From Schizochytrium sp. CCTCC M209059 (lineage: Eukaryota > Sar > Bigyra > Thraustochytrida > Thraustochytriidae), in NCBI GenBank assembly GCA_000818945.1, contig KN805405.1, positions 1 to 64,000 of the forward strand: a stretch of DNA of 64,000 nucleotides, in the 5' to 3' direction. The translations under genes were made by a program, and so were the position numbers. Shown one piece after another: positions 40,826 to 49,497 of this stretch (the first letter of the stretch is position 1; each line of letters begins with the position of its first letter). The notes under the pieces were generated by a model. It ran no database searches, was not told where the DNA came from, and saw only the letters and a program-made list of their open reading frames with translations.

Positions 40826-41456
40826 CTCACAAGGGGTTGGGTCAACTCTTTTTTCTTTTATTTTAACCCCAATCCACTTCATCTGTCGCACCCGCCCGAC
40901 CCGCGTGATCCCTCCTTTGCATTCAGAAGCAAGGCGGACCATGAGATGAGCAAGCAGCCTGACGCTCGCAACTGCGCTCGCTTGCGCAGGCAAGGAACTG
41001 CCACCAGACCCAATTCGTTGCAGCCCCAACGGATGTCGCAGACGCCATGATCGCTTCCTCAATTATCGCACGCTTACCTCCCCATCCGCCTCCGCCTCCG
41101 CCTCCTTCTCCACCGCCGCCACACGCCTCGCCTCTCCTCCCCGGCCTGATCGCAGCCCTGCGCAAGCAAGCCCCCCGAAGACAGTCTTCTCCCCGGCACA
41201 GGGCCTCGGAATCCTCGCTCGACCGTAACGGATCAAACGATGTCTACGTTCCCAGGATGAGTACCCATCCCCGTGTGGCGCACACCGGGGTGCGCGAGAC
41301 CCAACGCCGGTTCACCCATTGTCAGCGCCTGAGAGTCGGGAAACCTGGGCTGACCTGCGCGCCTCGGAGACCGTGCGCAAGCTCGCAAGCCCGTGCGCAG
41401 CAGCAGCAACAGCAGGTTCCGTGGAGCGAGGGAATATCGAGCTGCTGCTCGCCGTC

Positions 41457-41487
41457 TTCTTCTTCTTCTTCTTCTTCTTCTTCTTCG
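41457..41487. repeat. (CTT)n then (CGT)n microsatellite
   Basis: About ten CTT units followed by CGT units, in the open frame upstream of ATG 41770. Confidence 0.85.
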
Positions 41488-41769
41488 TCGTCGTCGTCGT
41501 CATCGTCGTGCACGAGGACGCTCGGAAGAGCTCGCAGCGATCGCCGGGGTCCGAGGCGGGCACGCTCTAAGTCGGGCCACAGACGCCGGCAGTCTTCCTC
41601 ACGATCTCGTAGTGGGAAACGACGCGCAAACTCGCAGACCTTCTCGCTCCGAGGTGAGCAAAACAAGAATCCTCAAGGGGAACGGGAAGGAGAAGGAGAA
41701 GCACAAGCACAAGCACAAGGCCGCGAGCTCGCCGAGGCTGCTAGAGCGTCGCTGCGAGAGAACGCCGGC

Positions 41770-42375
41770 ATGATTGGCGCGGGCTACGACCAGCGCGGCG
41801 GCTACGACCATGACCAGGGTTCTTCTGCGGACGTGAGTGTGACGGCCATCCCGCTCAACGGAGGCTCTGGCGACTATAGCGACGTCCCTCTGGCAATGCC
41901 CGTGCGGACCGAGGGGAGCTATGGACATGGGTCACGGCAGCAGGAACACCAAGAATTTGCGTCGGGACATCAGCAGCGTCAGTACTCTCCTATGCCGGCA
42001 TCACCGCCGCCGCCGCCGCAACAGCAACACTATCAACAAGGCGCACAACAGCATCCGCATCACCAACACCACCAACACCACCACCAACAACAACACCAAG
42101 CTCCACGACACACGCCGCCAGGCCCTCAGCGGGCGCCACAACAGCAATCAATGCAGTATGGGGCGCCAAAGCTACCGCAACCGGACCCGCGACTCGCCGC
42201 CCGCGGCATCCCGCCAAACGGCATCCACTACACCGAAAGTCACTGCGGTCCTGTCTCCACCGTGCTAGGAATCTTGCTCTGCGTGTGGCCCTTTCAAGTG
42301 TGTTGCTGCTGCTGCCACTGTGATCAACGCGAGGTCTACAGGGCTCCCTCGGGACGCAAGTATGTGCTTCGATGA
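41770..42375 (+). CDS. Pro/Gln/His-rich protein with C-terminal Cys-rich membrane segment
   Basis: 201 residues from ATG 41770 (MIGAGYDQRGGYDHDQG); 442 residues if ATG 41047 is used. The N-terminal 145 residues are disordered, with Pro and Gln/His runs from CAC/CAA repeats. The last 45 residues hold one short hydrophobic helix interrupted by cysteines (TVLGILLCVWPFQVCCCCCHC) and a basic tail (YRAPSGRKYVLR). Similar C-terminal Cys-rich membrane modules are found in CYSTM- and BRI3/LITAF-like proteins, usually palmitoylated or membrane-anchored; the precise family is not clear. Confidence 0.6.
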   Translation: MIGAGYDQRGGYDHDQGSSADVSVTAIPLNGGSGDYSDVPLAMPVRTEGSYGHGSRQQEHQEFASGHQQRQYSPMPASPPPPPQQQHYQQGAQQHPHHQHHQHHHQQQHQAPRHTPPGPQRAPQQQSMQYGAPKLPQPDPRLAARGIPPNGIHYTESHCGPVSTVLGILLCVWPFQVCCCCCHCDQREVYRAPSGRKYVLR

Positions 42376-42439
42376 GCAATATGCAGTAATAAAAACGAAA
42401 GAATGTATAATGTCATCACGCTTTGGGAGCTCTCTTGGC

Positions 42440-43261
42440 TTAGGGGGGTGACGTGGCGACTGCAAAGCCTTGAAAGCGACTCTCCCGGTCGAACTTGGCC
42501 TTGAGTTCCTCGTACTTTTCGAAAATGCAGTCCATCGACTCGTCCCGCACAAAAATCTTTCCAACATGGGGCAGCAGGGGTCCAAACTGCTTGAAAATGG
42601 GCTGGACAATATCACGGACACAAACGGCCACCTCTTCCAAACGGAAATGCCAGGTAAAGTGAACGCCGAGGAAGCGCTCTGCTTCGGACCGGCGACACAC
42701 GCTAAGCGGGAGATCGTCGCCAACGACGAGCCGAAGTTCCGCAACGACGACGAGGTCGCAAAACTCTCCAGAGCGCTCCGAGAGTGCCGCGAGAGCAGCT
42801 TGGGCCTTGTCGAAAGGAACAAAGAACTCGCTCTGCAGCTCGAGGCCCACGCCCGACGATGGGGGTCCTCCGGAAATGAAATGGTACTGGCAGCGGTTCA
42901 CGGACGTGCTGCCAACCTTGATGCAGTTCTTGGCATCGAGCGTGAGCACAGGATGTACTCCCTGGCCGACCTCGAGTTCCTCTGTGCCCTTGTGGAAGAT
43001 CGATCCTCTTGACATGTTCAGGCATCTGGCCCTTGTTGAGGCCGAACCAGATCGAATTCACGCTGGCTCCCTCGGGCCCCCAGTGTGCGAAGATGCTGAC
43101 GTACTCGGCTGCAGAATAAATGTCTTCAAGCTTTTCGAGCGTTTGCGTCCAGTCTGGTTGCATAATGATCTGCTTGTAAATCTCGTGCTTGGGGTACACC
43201 TTGAGGGTGACGCTGGTAACGATACCCGCGGCGCCCCAACTCTGCACAATCCAAGGCAGAT
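42440..43261 (-). pseudogene. 3' half of FAD-linked (sugar-lactone-type) oxidase, frameshifted
   Basis: The minus-strand sequence from 43261 encodes WIVQSWGAAGIVTSVTLKVYP, the end of a FAD-binding type-4 domain, then IYSAAEYVSIFAHWGPEG. The frame changes near 43000-43020 and the C-terminal domain continues to the stop at 42440 (VLTLDAKNCIKVGSTSV, LLPHVGKIFVRDESMD, like the lactone-oxidase C-terminal domain with its HxGK motif). Right at 43261 the oxidase stops and unrelated sequence begins. The missing first half is at 54962-55507, on the same strand. With at least one frameshift here and more in the 5' half, it is almost surely non-functional, unless the frameshifts are assembly errors. Confidence 0.82.
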
Positions 43262-44345
43262 ACATAACCTTGGTCACATGTAGCTCGCTGAAAACTTTTT
43301 CCATCTCGCTCATCCTTTTACCATTTGAACTCGCTATTCTGTTATCATTGGTGTAACTTGCAGCTTCTTTTATTTCTTCTTTAGTTAGCGGCGTTCCTTG
43401 TTCTGGCATTTCTCCGTTACGGAAGACGTTCTTCATAATTCTTGTACTTTCCGCGATGTTCTGTACACTATCGGGAACCTGCAATGAAGCATATTGGATA
43501 AGCGCACCAGGTCCTTCCAGGTAAGTATCATAGGCACGCATCGCTTCGCCGTCATAAGATTTGATATTTGACAAACCGCCAATTCCTTCGCTGAATAATA
43601 CGGCAACAGCGGTCCAGCTTAGCATCATCAATGCAATGGAGGTGCATACACGGAGTTGCCAAACAAGTATCGTCACACGTGCCTCGCGCTCTACTACGCC
43701 TTGTTCATCTCTGCTTTCTGCGCGAACTGTTACCAAATTACCATCATGCCCGTAGTCAGGTCCCCTCCAAACAATTTGGTGCTTCATAGTTGTTTCGTTT
43801 GGAGGGGGGCCGTTCTGATTGGTGCGATTCGACTGCGCAGATCTTTCAAGGGTTGGCAATGAGGAATGATATGCCAATGGGGGGTGATATTGTAGTAGAT
43901 TACCACCACCATATGCCAGCGGTTGAAAAGCATCTATTTGCTGCGATTGATCGTAATCACGGTGTTGCTGCGGAGAACCGAAGGCAACGTATTGCTGTGC
44001 AGAACCTTTTTGCTGCGGAGGACCGTAGGCACCATGTTGCTGCGGAAGACCGTGAGCACCGTGTTGCTGCGGAGAACCGAAGGCACCGTGTTGCTGTGTA
44101 GAACCTCGTTGTTGCGAAGAACCGTATGGTGACAGTTGAAGAGCTTGTGCGTTTTGTTGTGCGATTCCTCCATCCTCTTTTCTACGAGACTTGTCATGTA
44201 TGATCTCCACCTCCTCCTTCTTCTTCTTTACCTCCTCCTCCTCCTCCTCGTAGTCGTCGTCGTGCTCAAGCTCCTCCTCATCCTCCTCGTCGTCGTCGGC
44301 CTCGGTCTTCTCAACATTTTCCTCACTGCTCGTCGCGTCTTTGTT
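43262..44345 (-). pseudogene. Gln/His/Gly-repeat single-pass membrane protein, joined at its 3' end to the oxidase
   Basis: On the minus strand an open frame without an ATG starts around 44345 with an acidic/Lys-rich part (NVEKTEADDDEEDEEELEH, EVKKKKEEVEIIHDK), followed by Gln-His-Gly repeats (units such as GSPQQHGA; 43957-44126), an Asn/Pro-rich part, one membrane helix (LRVCTSIALMMLSWTAVAVLF) and a helical tail (SMEKVFSEL-like). At 43262 it runs by chance in frame into the oxidase fragment, giving a long chimeric frame. Upstream, Lys/Glu-rich coding sequence continues in a different frame (44345-44425), and then in the next gene, so this is probably the C-terminal part of one decayed gene with 44437-45006. 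No family recognised. Confidence 0.5.
43957..44126. repeat. About 30-bp tandem coding repeats (Gln-Gln-His-Gly)
   Basis: Imperfect tandem units around TGTTGCTGCGGAGAACCGAA, about five or six copies, encode repeated SPQQHGA-type blocks on the minus strand. Confidence 0.75.
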
Positions 44346-44436
44346 ACCTTTTGGTACTTTCCTCTTGACTTCCCCTCCTCATTGTCGCTACCTTCATCAC
44401 CCTTCTCCTCCGTGGACTTCACTGTTCGCTTTCTTT

Positions 44437-45006
44437 TTATTGCCTTTCTCTAAGGTCTACCCTCCATAGGAGTGGTTTTTTTTTCTCGTCTTCGTTTGTC
44501 TCACCTTCCACTGTGGTCTTCACGGGTTTACCACTTTGTCTACCCTTCCTAGTAGTGGGTTTTTCCTTCTCGTCTTTGTTATCTTCGATAATCTCATCCT
44601 CCTCGCGGTCCTCCGCAGGTTTTTTGCTTTTTCGTACCTTCCTCGTTCTAGTTGTTCTAGCTCCAACAGTGCTCTTCCTCTTGCCTGCGGCTGTGGCAGC
44701 GAACATTGCGGCAGTGGACAAAAGCTTTACGTGGTGTTGCATGTTATGCGCTCCCTTCTTGTTCGTAGGTCCGTGGAAAGTCGTCCCTGAGACGGCGAGA
44801 TATTCACCCTCGGTCAGCTCTACGACCACATCCTTGTGTTGGTGGGAAAAGGTGTGCTCCACGAAGTCGTCGAGCACAGCGTTCTTTTTATTGGAGGGGA
44901 ATGTCTTTTCAAGTTCTTTGCGATACACAAAGGCCAGACCCTTCCATCTAGTTTCTGGGATAAGAGCATACTGGTTCTTCTGTAACCGCACAAGACGAAG
45001 ACGCAT
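44437..45006 (-). CDS. Island protein with Lys/Glu-rich tail, function unknown
   Basis: 189 residues from ATG 45006 (MRLRLVRLQKNQYALIPE). The first 110 residues look folded (WKGLAFVYRKELEKTFPS, DVVVELTEGEYLAVSGTTFHG); the rest is Lys/Arg/Glu-rich (TRTRKVRKSKKPAEDREED), suggesting nucleic-acid binding or a nuclear tail. Similar Lys/Glu-rich coding sequence continues in another frame below 44437, so a frameshift probably shortens it. Not recognised. Confidence 0.5.
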   Translation of the reverse strand: MRLRLVRLQKNQYALIPETRWKGLAFVYRKELEKTFPSNKKNAVLDDFVEHTFSHQHKDVVVELTEGEYLAVSGTTFHGPTNKKGAHNMQHHVKLLSTAAMFAATAAGKRKSTVGARTTRTRKVRKSKKPAEDREEDEIIEDNKDEKEKPTTRKGRQSGKPVKTTVEGETNEDEKKKPLLWRVDLRERQ

Positions 45007-45401
45007 CTTTTCGGGATCGGAATATTAAGCAAGCAAGCGAGCGAGCGAACTAGCTCTAACCTGACTGTCTTTCTGGTGCTATCGGATTGCGACTACACAC
45101 ACTACCACTCGGCTCTTTAACCCATACGTAAGTCTATACTTATACTTTTGCATAGCGCAAGATGCTTCTTACTTATACGACCGTGTGTGGTTCGAATCAA
45201 TAATTGCACACCATAGGGTGTGAAAAATTGCACTGACACAGCGCAGCACAGCACAGCACGGCCTTTCCTTCTCTTTTTTTTTTTTTTTCCAGGGGTGGTA
45301 AGAGAAGTAAACCTGGAACAGAGATCTAGCTAGCTAGCTAGCGTATCGGTACCAGTGTCAAGCAGCAGCAACAGCTAAAACGAGCTACCGAGCTACCCAC
45401 T
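45007..45401. promoter_or_regulatory. Divergent region upstream of the Lys/Glu-rich gene and DHFR
   Basis: About 395 bp. Contains AAGC/GAGC repeats (45028-45052), short GCACA repeats (45241-45258), a T run (45276-45290) and a TAGC repeat (45328-45342). No gene seen. Confidence 0.4.
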
Positions 45402-45968
45402 ATGAAGGTTAAAATCATCGCATGCGTTGACCCGAATGGTGCAATTAGCGAGAAGGGTGCTTTACCATGGAAGCACATCAAGGAAGACATGGCCTACTTC
45501 CCGCGAACAAACGACGGCAGGTCGTTACCCAGCGGTAGTCATGGGCAGAAAGACGTGGGACTCACTTCCAGGAGTGCACAGGCCGCTTCCATGCAGGCTA
45601 AACATCATTGTATCGTCGTCTCTGCAAGAGGGTGGCGCTTCTGGTTCTGGGGAGGGTGAGTTCCTGACGAAAGGTGCCTACGCTGTCGTTCGCTCTCTTG
45701 GGGATGCATACCTCATGGCGGCGCGGGAAGGTTGTGATTCGTTTTGGATCATGAGCGGTGGGGAGATCTATCGCGCTGACCTGAAGGACGGTTCTTTGTT
45801 GATGAGATGCACATTAATCATCTCGTTGAAGCTGCGGGCGGCAACCCTGACACCACGTTTCCTCTTGAGGCTCTTGAAAACGAGTCTCTGTTTGAAGTGA
45901 GGGTCGCGGTGCAGCATCCTAAGTTCAAGACCAAGGTCTACACGTTCTCGTGGTCATCCGGTTTTTGA
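45402..45968 (+). pseudogene. Dihydrofolate reductase, broken by two frameshifts
   Basis: Three reading frames in succession carry parts of DHFR. The first (ATG 45402) has the N-terminal strand and Trp loop (KIIACVDPNGAISEKG, ALPWKHIKEDMAYF). Near 45520-45530 the frame changes to one with VVMGRKTWDSLPG, LNIIVSSS and SFWIMSGGEIY, i.e. the nucleotide-binding and Gly-Gly-rich strands. Near 45790 it changes again to VDEMHINHLVEA and the C-terminal strands, with a stop at 45966. Conserved motifs survive, so the breaks look recent or are sequencing errors. DHFR makes tetrahydrofolate for thymidylate synthesis, and is carried by several large DNA viruses. No thymidylate synthase partner is fused or adjacent. 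Confidence 0.85.
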
Positions 45969-46044
45969 GACAGGAAGGAAGACAAGACAAGACAAGACCA
46001 AAAGTAAAAGATCATTAATTCTCTGCTGTCCTTTCTTTTAATCC

Positions 46045-46464
46045 CTAGAGGAGGCAGACAATCGCTGCAGCAAGGCTTGCGGAAGCGAAGGCGGTCAGTG
46101 CTGCAAAGGCCCACCTGATGCCGGTAAAGCGCAAGCCTGCGCCAATAACTTGCATGTGAAGCTCGCGTCGTTCGGAGAAGATCCACACGAGGCAGGCTGC
46201 GGTCATGAGCGAAGAGACGAATACACAGACGGACACGAAGAGCCACTTCTTCACTCTCCGCAGTGTTACCATCATGAAGAGGATCATGACGAAGGCGAAG
46301 GCTGTTGTGACGAGCACCTGACTCACTGTGGTGTAAGGCGATTCTACGTTGGCGATGTTGGTCCCACAGAACGCACTGAAGAGGTTGAACGAGTCGCCTT
46401 TGATTGATTGATTGTGTGACCTGGGTGTGTGTACCTTAACCACCCACCCACGCATGGCATGCAT
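46045..46464 (-). CDS. Three-helix membrane protein of the island
   Basis: 139 residues from ATG 46464 (or the next ATG at 46455). Three hydrophobic helices: SQVLVTTAFAFVMILFMMVTL, WLFVSVCVFVSSLMTAACLVW and RWAFAALTAFASASLAAAIVCL, separated by short charged loops (RRVKK, SERRELHMQ). The N-terminal 25 codons overlap the 3' flank of gene A1, which is also found (about 100 bp) after gene A2. No family recognised. Confidence 0.55.
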   Translation of the reverse strand: MHAMRGWVVKVHTPRSHNQSIKGDSFNLFSAFCGTNIANVESPYTTVSQVLVTTAFAFVMILFMMVTLRRVKKWLFVSVCVFVSSLMTAACLVWIFSERRELHMQVIGAGLRFTGIRWAFAALTAFASASLAAAIVCLL

Positions 46465-46479
46465 GCGACACTAACTAAA

Positions 46480-48384
46480 TTACTCCTCTAGGATAAAGTG
46501 CGCGTTGAAATCTTGGATGTCTTGCGCAAGCTCGACAGGCGTTGCTTTAATGGTGGCGTTCCTGAAACGAGTCAGACGAACTTCCCCGTGGTCGTCCATG
46601 ACAAAAGTGGAGGCCAGATCTTCCGGTTCATTCACGCGGAGAGCGACACCTAGCCCATGCACCATGAGAAGAGTCTCCCGCGCCTTGTCCACTACGGCCT
46701 TCGTGTATTGGCTGGGCTTCATAAAGTGACTTTTCAGCGACTCACCCTCCCACGTTGTTGCGACAATAAAGTCCGAAAAGAGGTGGCGACCTCCATAGAG
46801 AAACCAAGGCACGTGCCGCGATCCCCAGAGCGGTCGAAGGGTCTCGTACACCTCGATCTCGTTCGTGAAAGCTTGGAGAAGCCTCATCTCTTCTTGTTCG
46901 GTTTCGTCGTCTCGATCACGGTAAGGGTCGATTTCAGGCGTTTTCACAGCGATCAGCTGCTGCAGGCCTCCAGTGCTGACGGACATGAGATGGCCGTACG
47001 CGTCCGTATCCTCCCAGAGGAGATCTTTCATACCCCCATAGTATGGGAAGACCGACTGGTCCAGAGGTAGGCTCTGGCGGAGAAAAATCAGCCGCGCTTC
47101 GTCGTCGCCGTCAGCCGCCGCACCACCATCACCAGACAACACCTCTGCTGCCACACTACCCGGCTGTCCCGCTAAGACCTGGTGGGTAGCTGCCCCTCTT
47201 CCAGCGCCTGCTCCTGCACCTGTACCTGCTCCTGCTCCTGCACCTGCTCCTGGGGCGGCGCGTGCTGCGAAAATCCGATTGTAAACCTCTCTCCACGCAG
47301 ACCCCAAGTTGAGGTTTGCCTTGTTTCCCAGGCTATCAAGGATTGCGCTGTCCAATGTCAGACGAGAACCTTTCGAAGCCTTGAGAAGAAGTCTGAAGTA
47401 GGCGAACTTTGGATTCTCAGCTTCGGTGTTGCCGGTACAGTCGTAACCTTTGGTGATTTTCAGGGTGTTGTCCGGCTCCAACTTCAGGAACCAGGTGATG
47501 TTCGTAGTGCTGAGGACGCCAAAGCGGCAAAAGGTTCGCAGCATGTATGCGTAGACCTGACGAATCGGGTAGAGGAGGTCGCGTTTCCTACCTGGTGGAA
47601 TACTGGTGTCGCGGGTAACACTTTCGGAGAAGCCCACGAGGTCGTGTTCGGCATAGTGGTGATGCAGGCGGTTGGCGATCATCCACGTGGCTTGCGGAGA
47701 ATATGGCTCGTCCTCATCAAAATGTGGATCATTTTCCTCGAGAAAGTCGACCGCATCGTTCAGCATATCGTCAAGCGTTGCTTTGTAAGGGAATTTGAAA
47801 GGGGACTTGTGCTCATGAGCCAAGATGACACTATGACCCACGAAACGAATTGTGCCAAACAAGTCCGGCGACAACGCCACGCTATTCTCGGAGTCTAGGA
47901 ACCGTGTCCATAGAGCGTCAGGCCTCGCGCCTCTCACAGTAGGCTGAGAATTAAATTTCACCTTCCTCGCATCGAGACCAAAGTCCGGCCTGCGAAACAC
48001 ATACCGACAGTCTCTGATAAAATGGTCGTTGAAGATAATGAAGGCATCTTCCTCGTTCAATCCTATAGGGATTGATTCCTGATCCGCGGTCTCGAAGAAG
48101 CGAACTGGAGGAACTTGCTTTGCAAAGATGGCAGCCTCGGTAGGCTCGAAAGCCACATCAGCATCGAAGGTATCCCACAAAACCAACCTTCCGGGCTCAA
48201 TGCCGCGTAATTGACCACCAGCACCAGATATAGTCATGCTTTTCTGCAAATCTATGCGATTTGACTCGGCTTTGTCTGGATTTGTCGTAATTTCGAGTCC
48301 ATCTGTAAAAGCGGAGTGCGCCATGGGCGTGCGAACAAGCGCGTCGTTGAGCGTGAACGACGCCGTGTCTCCGCTTGCAGCCAT
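46480..48384 (-). CDS. A1: PD-(D/E)XK nuclease-like domain plus degenerate kinase-like domain
   Basis: 634 residues from ATG 48384 (MAASGDTASFTL), a start conserved in all three copies. The N-terminal two thirds contain a candidate restriction-endonuclease fold: RPDALW (D156), then ILAHEHK (E191, K193), and a helix IRQVYAYMLRTF with a possible conserved Gln 276. A Gly-Ala linker (about 378-398) from a hexanucleotide repeat follows. The C-terminal part looks kinase-derived: LIAVK (Lys 481), TNEIEVYETL (alpha-C Glu), hinge-like VATTWEGESL and MVHGLGV, but HRD reads as ALRVNEPED and DFG as TRF, so catalysis is unlikely. Nuclease-plus-kinase fusions occur in Crinkler-type and FunK1-like proteins; that link is by architecture, from memory. 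Confidence 0.72.
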   Translation of the reverse strand: MAASGDTASFTLNDALVRTPMAHSAFTDGLEITTNPDKAESNRIDLQKSMTISGAGGQLRGIEPGRLVLWDTFDADVAFEPTEAAIFAKQVPPVRFFETADQESIPIGLNEEDAFIIFNDHFIRDCRYVFRRPDFGLDARKVKFNSQPTVRGARPDALWTRFLDSENSVALSPDLFGTIRFVGHSVILAHEHKSPFKFPYKATLDDMLNDAVDFLEENDPHFDEDEPYSPQATWMIANRLHHHYAEHDLVGFSESVTRDTSIPPGRKRDLLYPIRQVYAYMLRTFCRFGVLSTTNITWFLKLEPDNTLKITKGYDCTGNTEAENPKFAYFRLLLKASKGSRLTLDSAILDSLGNKANLNLGSAWREVYNRIFAARAAPGAGAGAGAGTGAGAGAGRGAATHQVLAGQPGSVAAEVLSGDGGAAADGDDEARLIFLRQSLPLDQSVFPYYGGMKDLLWEDTDAYGHLMSVSTGGLQQLIAVKTPEIDPYRDRDDETEQEEMRLLQAFTNEIEVYETLRPLWGSRHVPWFLYGGRHLFSDFIVATTWEGESLKSHFMKPSQYTKAVVDKARETLLMVHGLGVALRVNEPEDLASTFVMDDHGEVRLTRFRNATIKATPVELAQDIQDFNAHFILEE

Positions 48385-48860
48385 CTTGTCCTTCTTCCTC
48401 CCTCCGGGGAGTAAGTATCTCAATCGCCTCCCGCCCACGTGCGCTCGCTCGCGCGGCCTCCTCGGTGCCGCCGTGCCTTTTTCCGCCCGGCCGCACTGAC
48501 CGAGTTCTGGGTCTGCTCGCCTTGCGTTTGGTTTTGCTTGCGGCGCTGCCCGCCACGGCCGCCCCGGCCTGGCCTGGCTTACGTTCACACTTTGAGAGCC
48601 ACCCAATCGAGCGCGTTGCGCGCGTGACACGATTTATTTCTCGGGCTCCCTCTCTCCCTCCCTCGTGCGTGCGTGCAAACACAACAAACAACGCGCCTTG
48701 TCGGGCTCCCTTGCGCGCTCGATGTGTTCTACTTGTCGGGCTCCCTCGTGCACTCAACTTACTACTTACTTGTCGGGCTCATTGCGCGCTCGGCGTGCTC
48801 TACTTGTAGGGCTCCCTCGTGCGCTGCACTTGTCGGGCTCCCTTGCCACAAGGGCGTGGC
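48385..48860. promoter_or_regulatory. Conserved upstream region of A1
   Basis: The roughly 240 bp before the A1 ATG are nearly identical to those before A2 and A3, marking a shared promoter/5' UTR. Farther upstream are about six degenerate copies of TTGTCGGGCTCCCT. Confidence 0.6.
48640..48845. repeat. Degenerate minisatellite with core TTGTCGGGCTCCCT
   Basis: The core recurs near 48643, 48697, 48738, 48770, 48806 and 48829, with GCGCTC and TGTTCTACTTG-type spacers. Upstream regions of A2 and A3 hold one or two copies of the same core. Confidence 0.75.
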
Positions 48861-48865
48861 TCAAT

Positions 48866-49353
48866 AAAGAGGAGTTGAACTCAATCTGAGAGAAGAGTTC
48901 GCTTCTTTGCGAGACCAAGAAAAGCGTCTCGAAAAGCACATGGAGGAGGTCCTGTCCGAGCGCGCAAACAGCGGCAAATGATTCACCCTGGAAAGAATTG
49001 CGGTGCACAGTAAGTGATACGAGCAAGAGAAAAAAGCCAGAGAGGATCTCGAGCTCGAAGCGTGCGACCTTCGAATGGGGGATCGATACCTGGAGGAACA
49101 AGACATGATGCAAGACACTGCAGTAAGACAGTTCGTTAAATCGATGGACCACCTCGAGCTGTCCCTTCTCAAAAAACTGCGCGATAGAAACGCACGAGCT
49201 CCTCTCCTTCCATCAATGGGTGGAGAAGTAGTGGCAAAGAGGGAAAAAATGCAAATGCTTTAAGCGGATCTACACTCATCTCGAAGTGATGCAAAAGACG
49301 CTTCATCAACTCAAGAAGGTGTCTGGATTCACCGAGGAGAAACTCAACATCTG
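48866..49353 (+). pseudogene. Decayed coiled-coil gene
   Basis: On the plus strand a coherent coiled-coil reading frame (LREEFASLRDQEKRLEKHMEE) is interrupted by two TGA codons (about 48980 and 49015), continues as LELEACDLRMGDRYLEEQDM and VKSMDHLELSLLKKLRDRNA up to 49263, then shifts frame to KRIYTHLEVMQKTLHQLKK before a stop at 49353. The residue pattern is clearly coding in origin. The intact piece 49075-49263 could still be read as 62 residues. It lies between A1 and A2 on the opposite strand. Family unknown. Confidence 0.6.
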
Positions 49354-49497
49354 AGTCAGATTTAAAGAAGAAAAGTATAACGCGACTTTCAACAAAATTT
49401 GATTGATTGGTTGGTTAATTGATTGATTATGTGACCTGGGTGTGTGTACCCTAAGCACCCACCCTACATGCAATGCATGCATGCGACACTAACTAAA

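Larger units (their letters stand above)
40382..41769. other. Microsatellite-rich region upstream of the Cys-rich membrane protein gene
   Basis: About 1.4 kb. Contains GCTC tetranucleotide runs (40527-40551 and 40754-40825), a CTC/CGC-rich tract and a (CTT)n run (41457-41487). The frame of the next gene is open back to an ATG at 41047, but the extension is Pro/Ser/Arg low-complexity. A GTGAGC donor-like site at 41653 hints at a 5' intron. Confidence 0.45.

Noticed and set aside
41047..41769. 241-residue N-terminal extension of the Cys-rich membrane protein
   Set aside because: The extension is Pro/Ser/Arg low-complexity crossing microsatellites and a donor-like site; the ATG at 41770 is preferred, though the longer form cannot be excluded.
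42702..44210. A 502-residue membrane-anchored oxidase
   Set aside because: It starts without an ATG, crosses the insertion edge at 43262 and ends in an out-of-frame translation of the oxidase.
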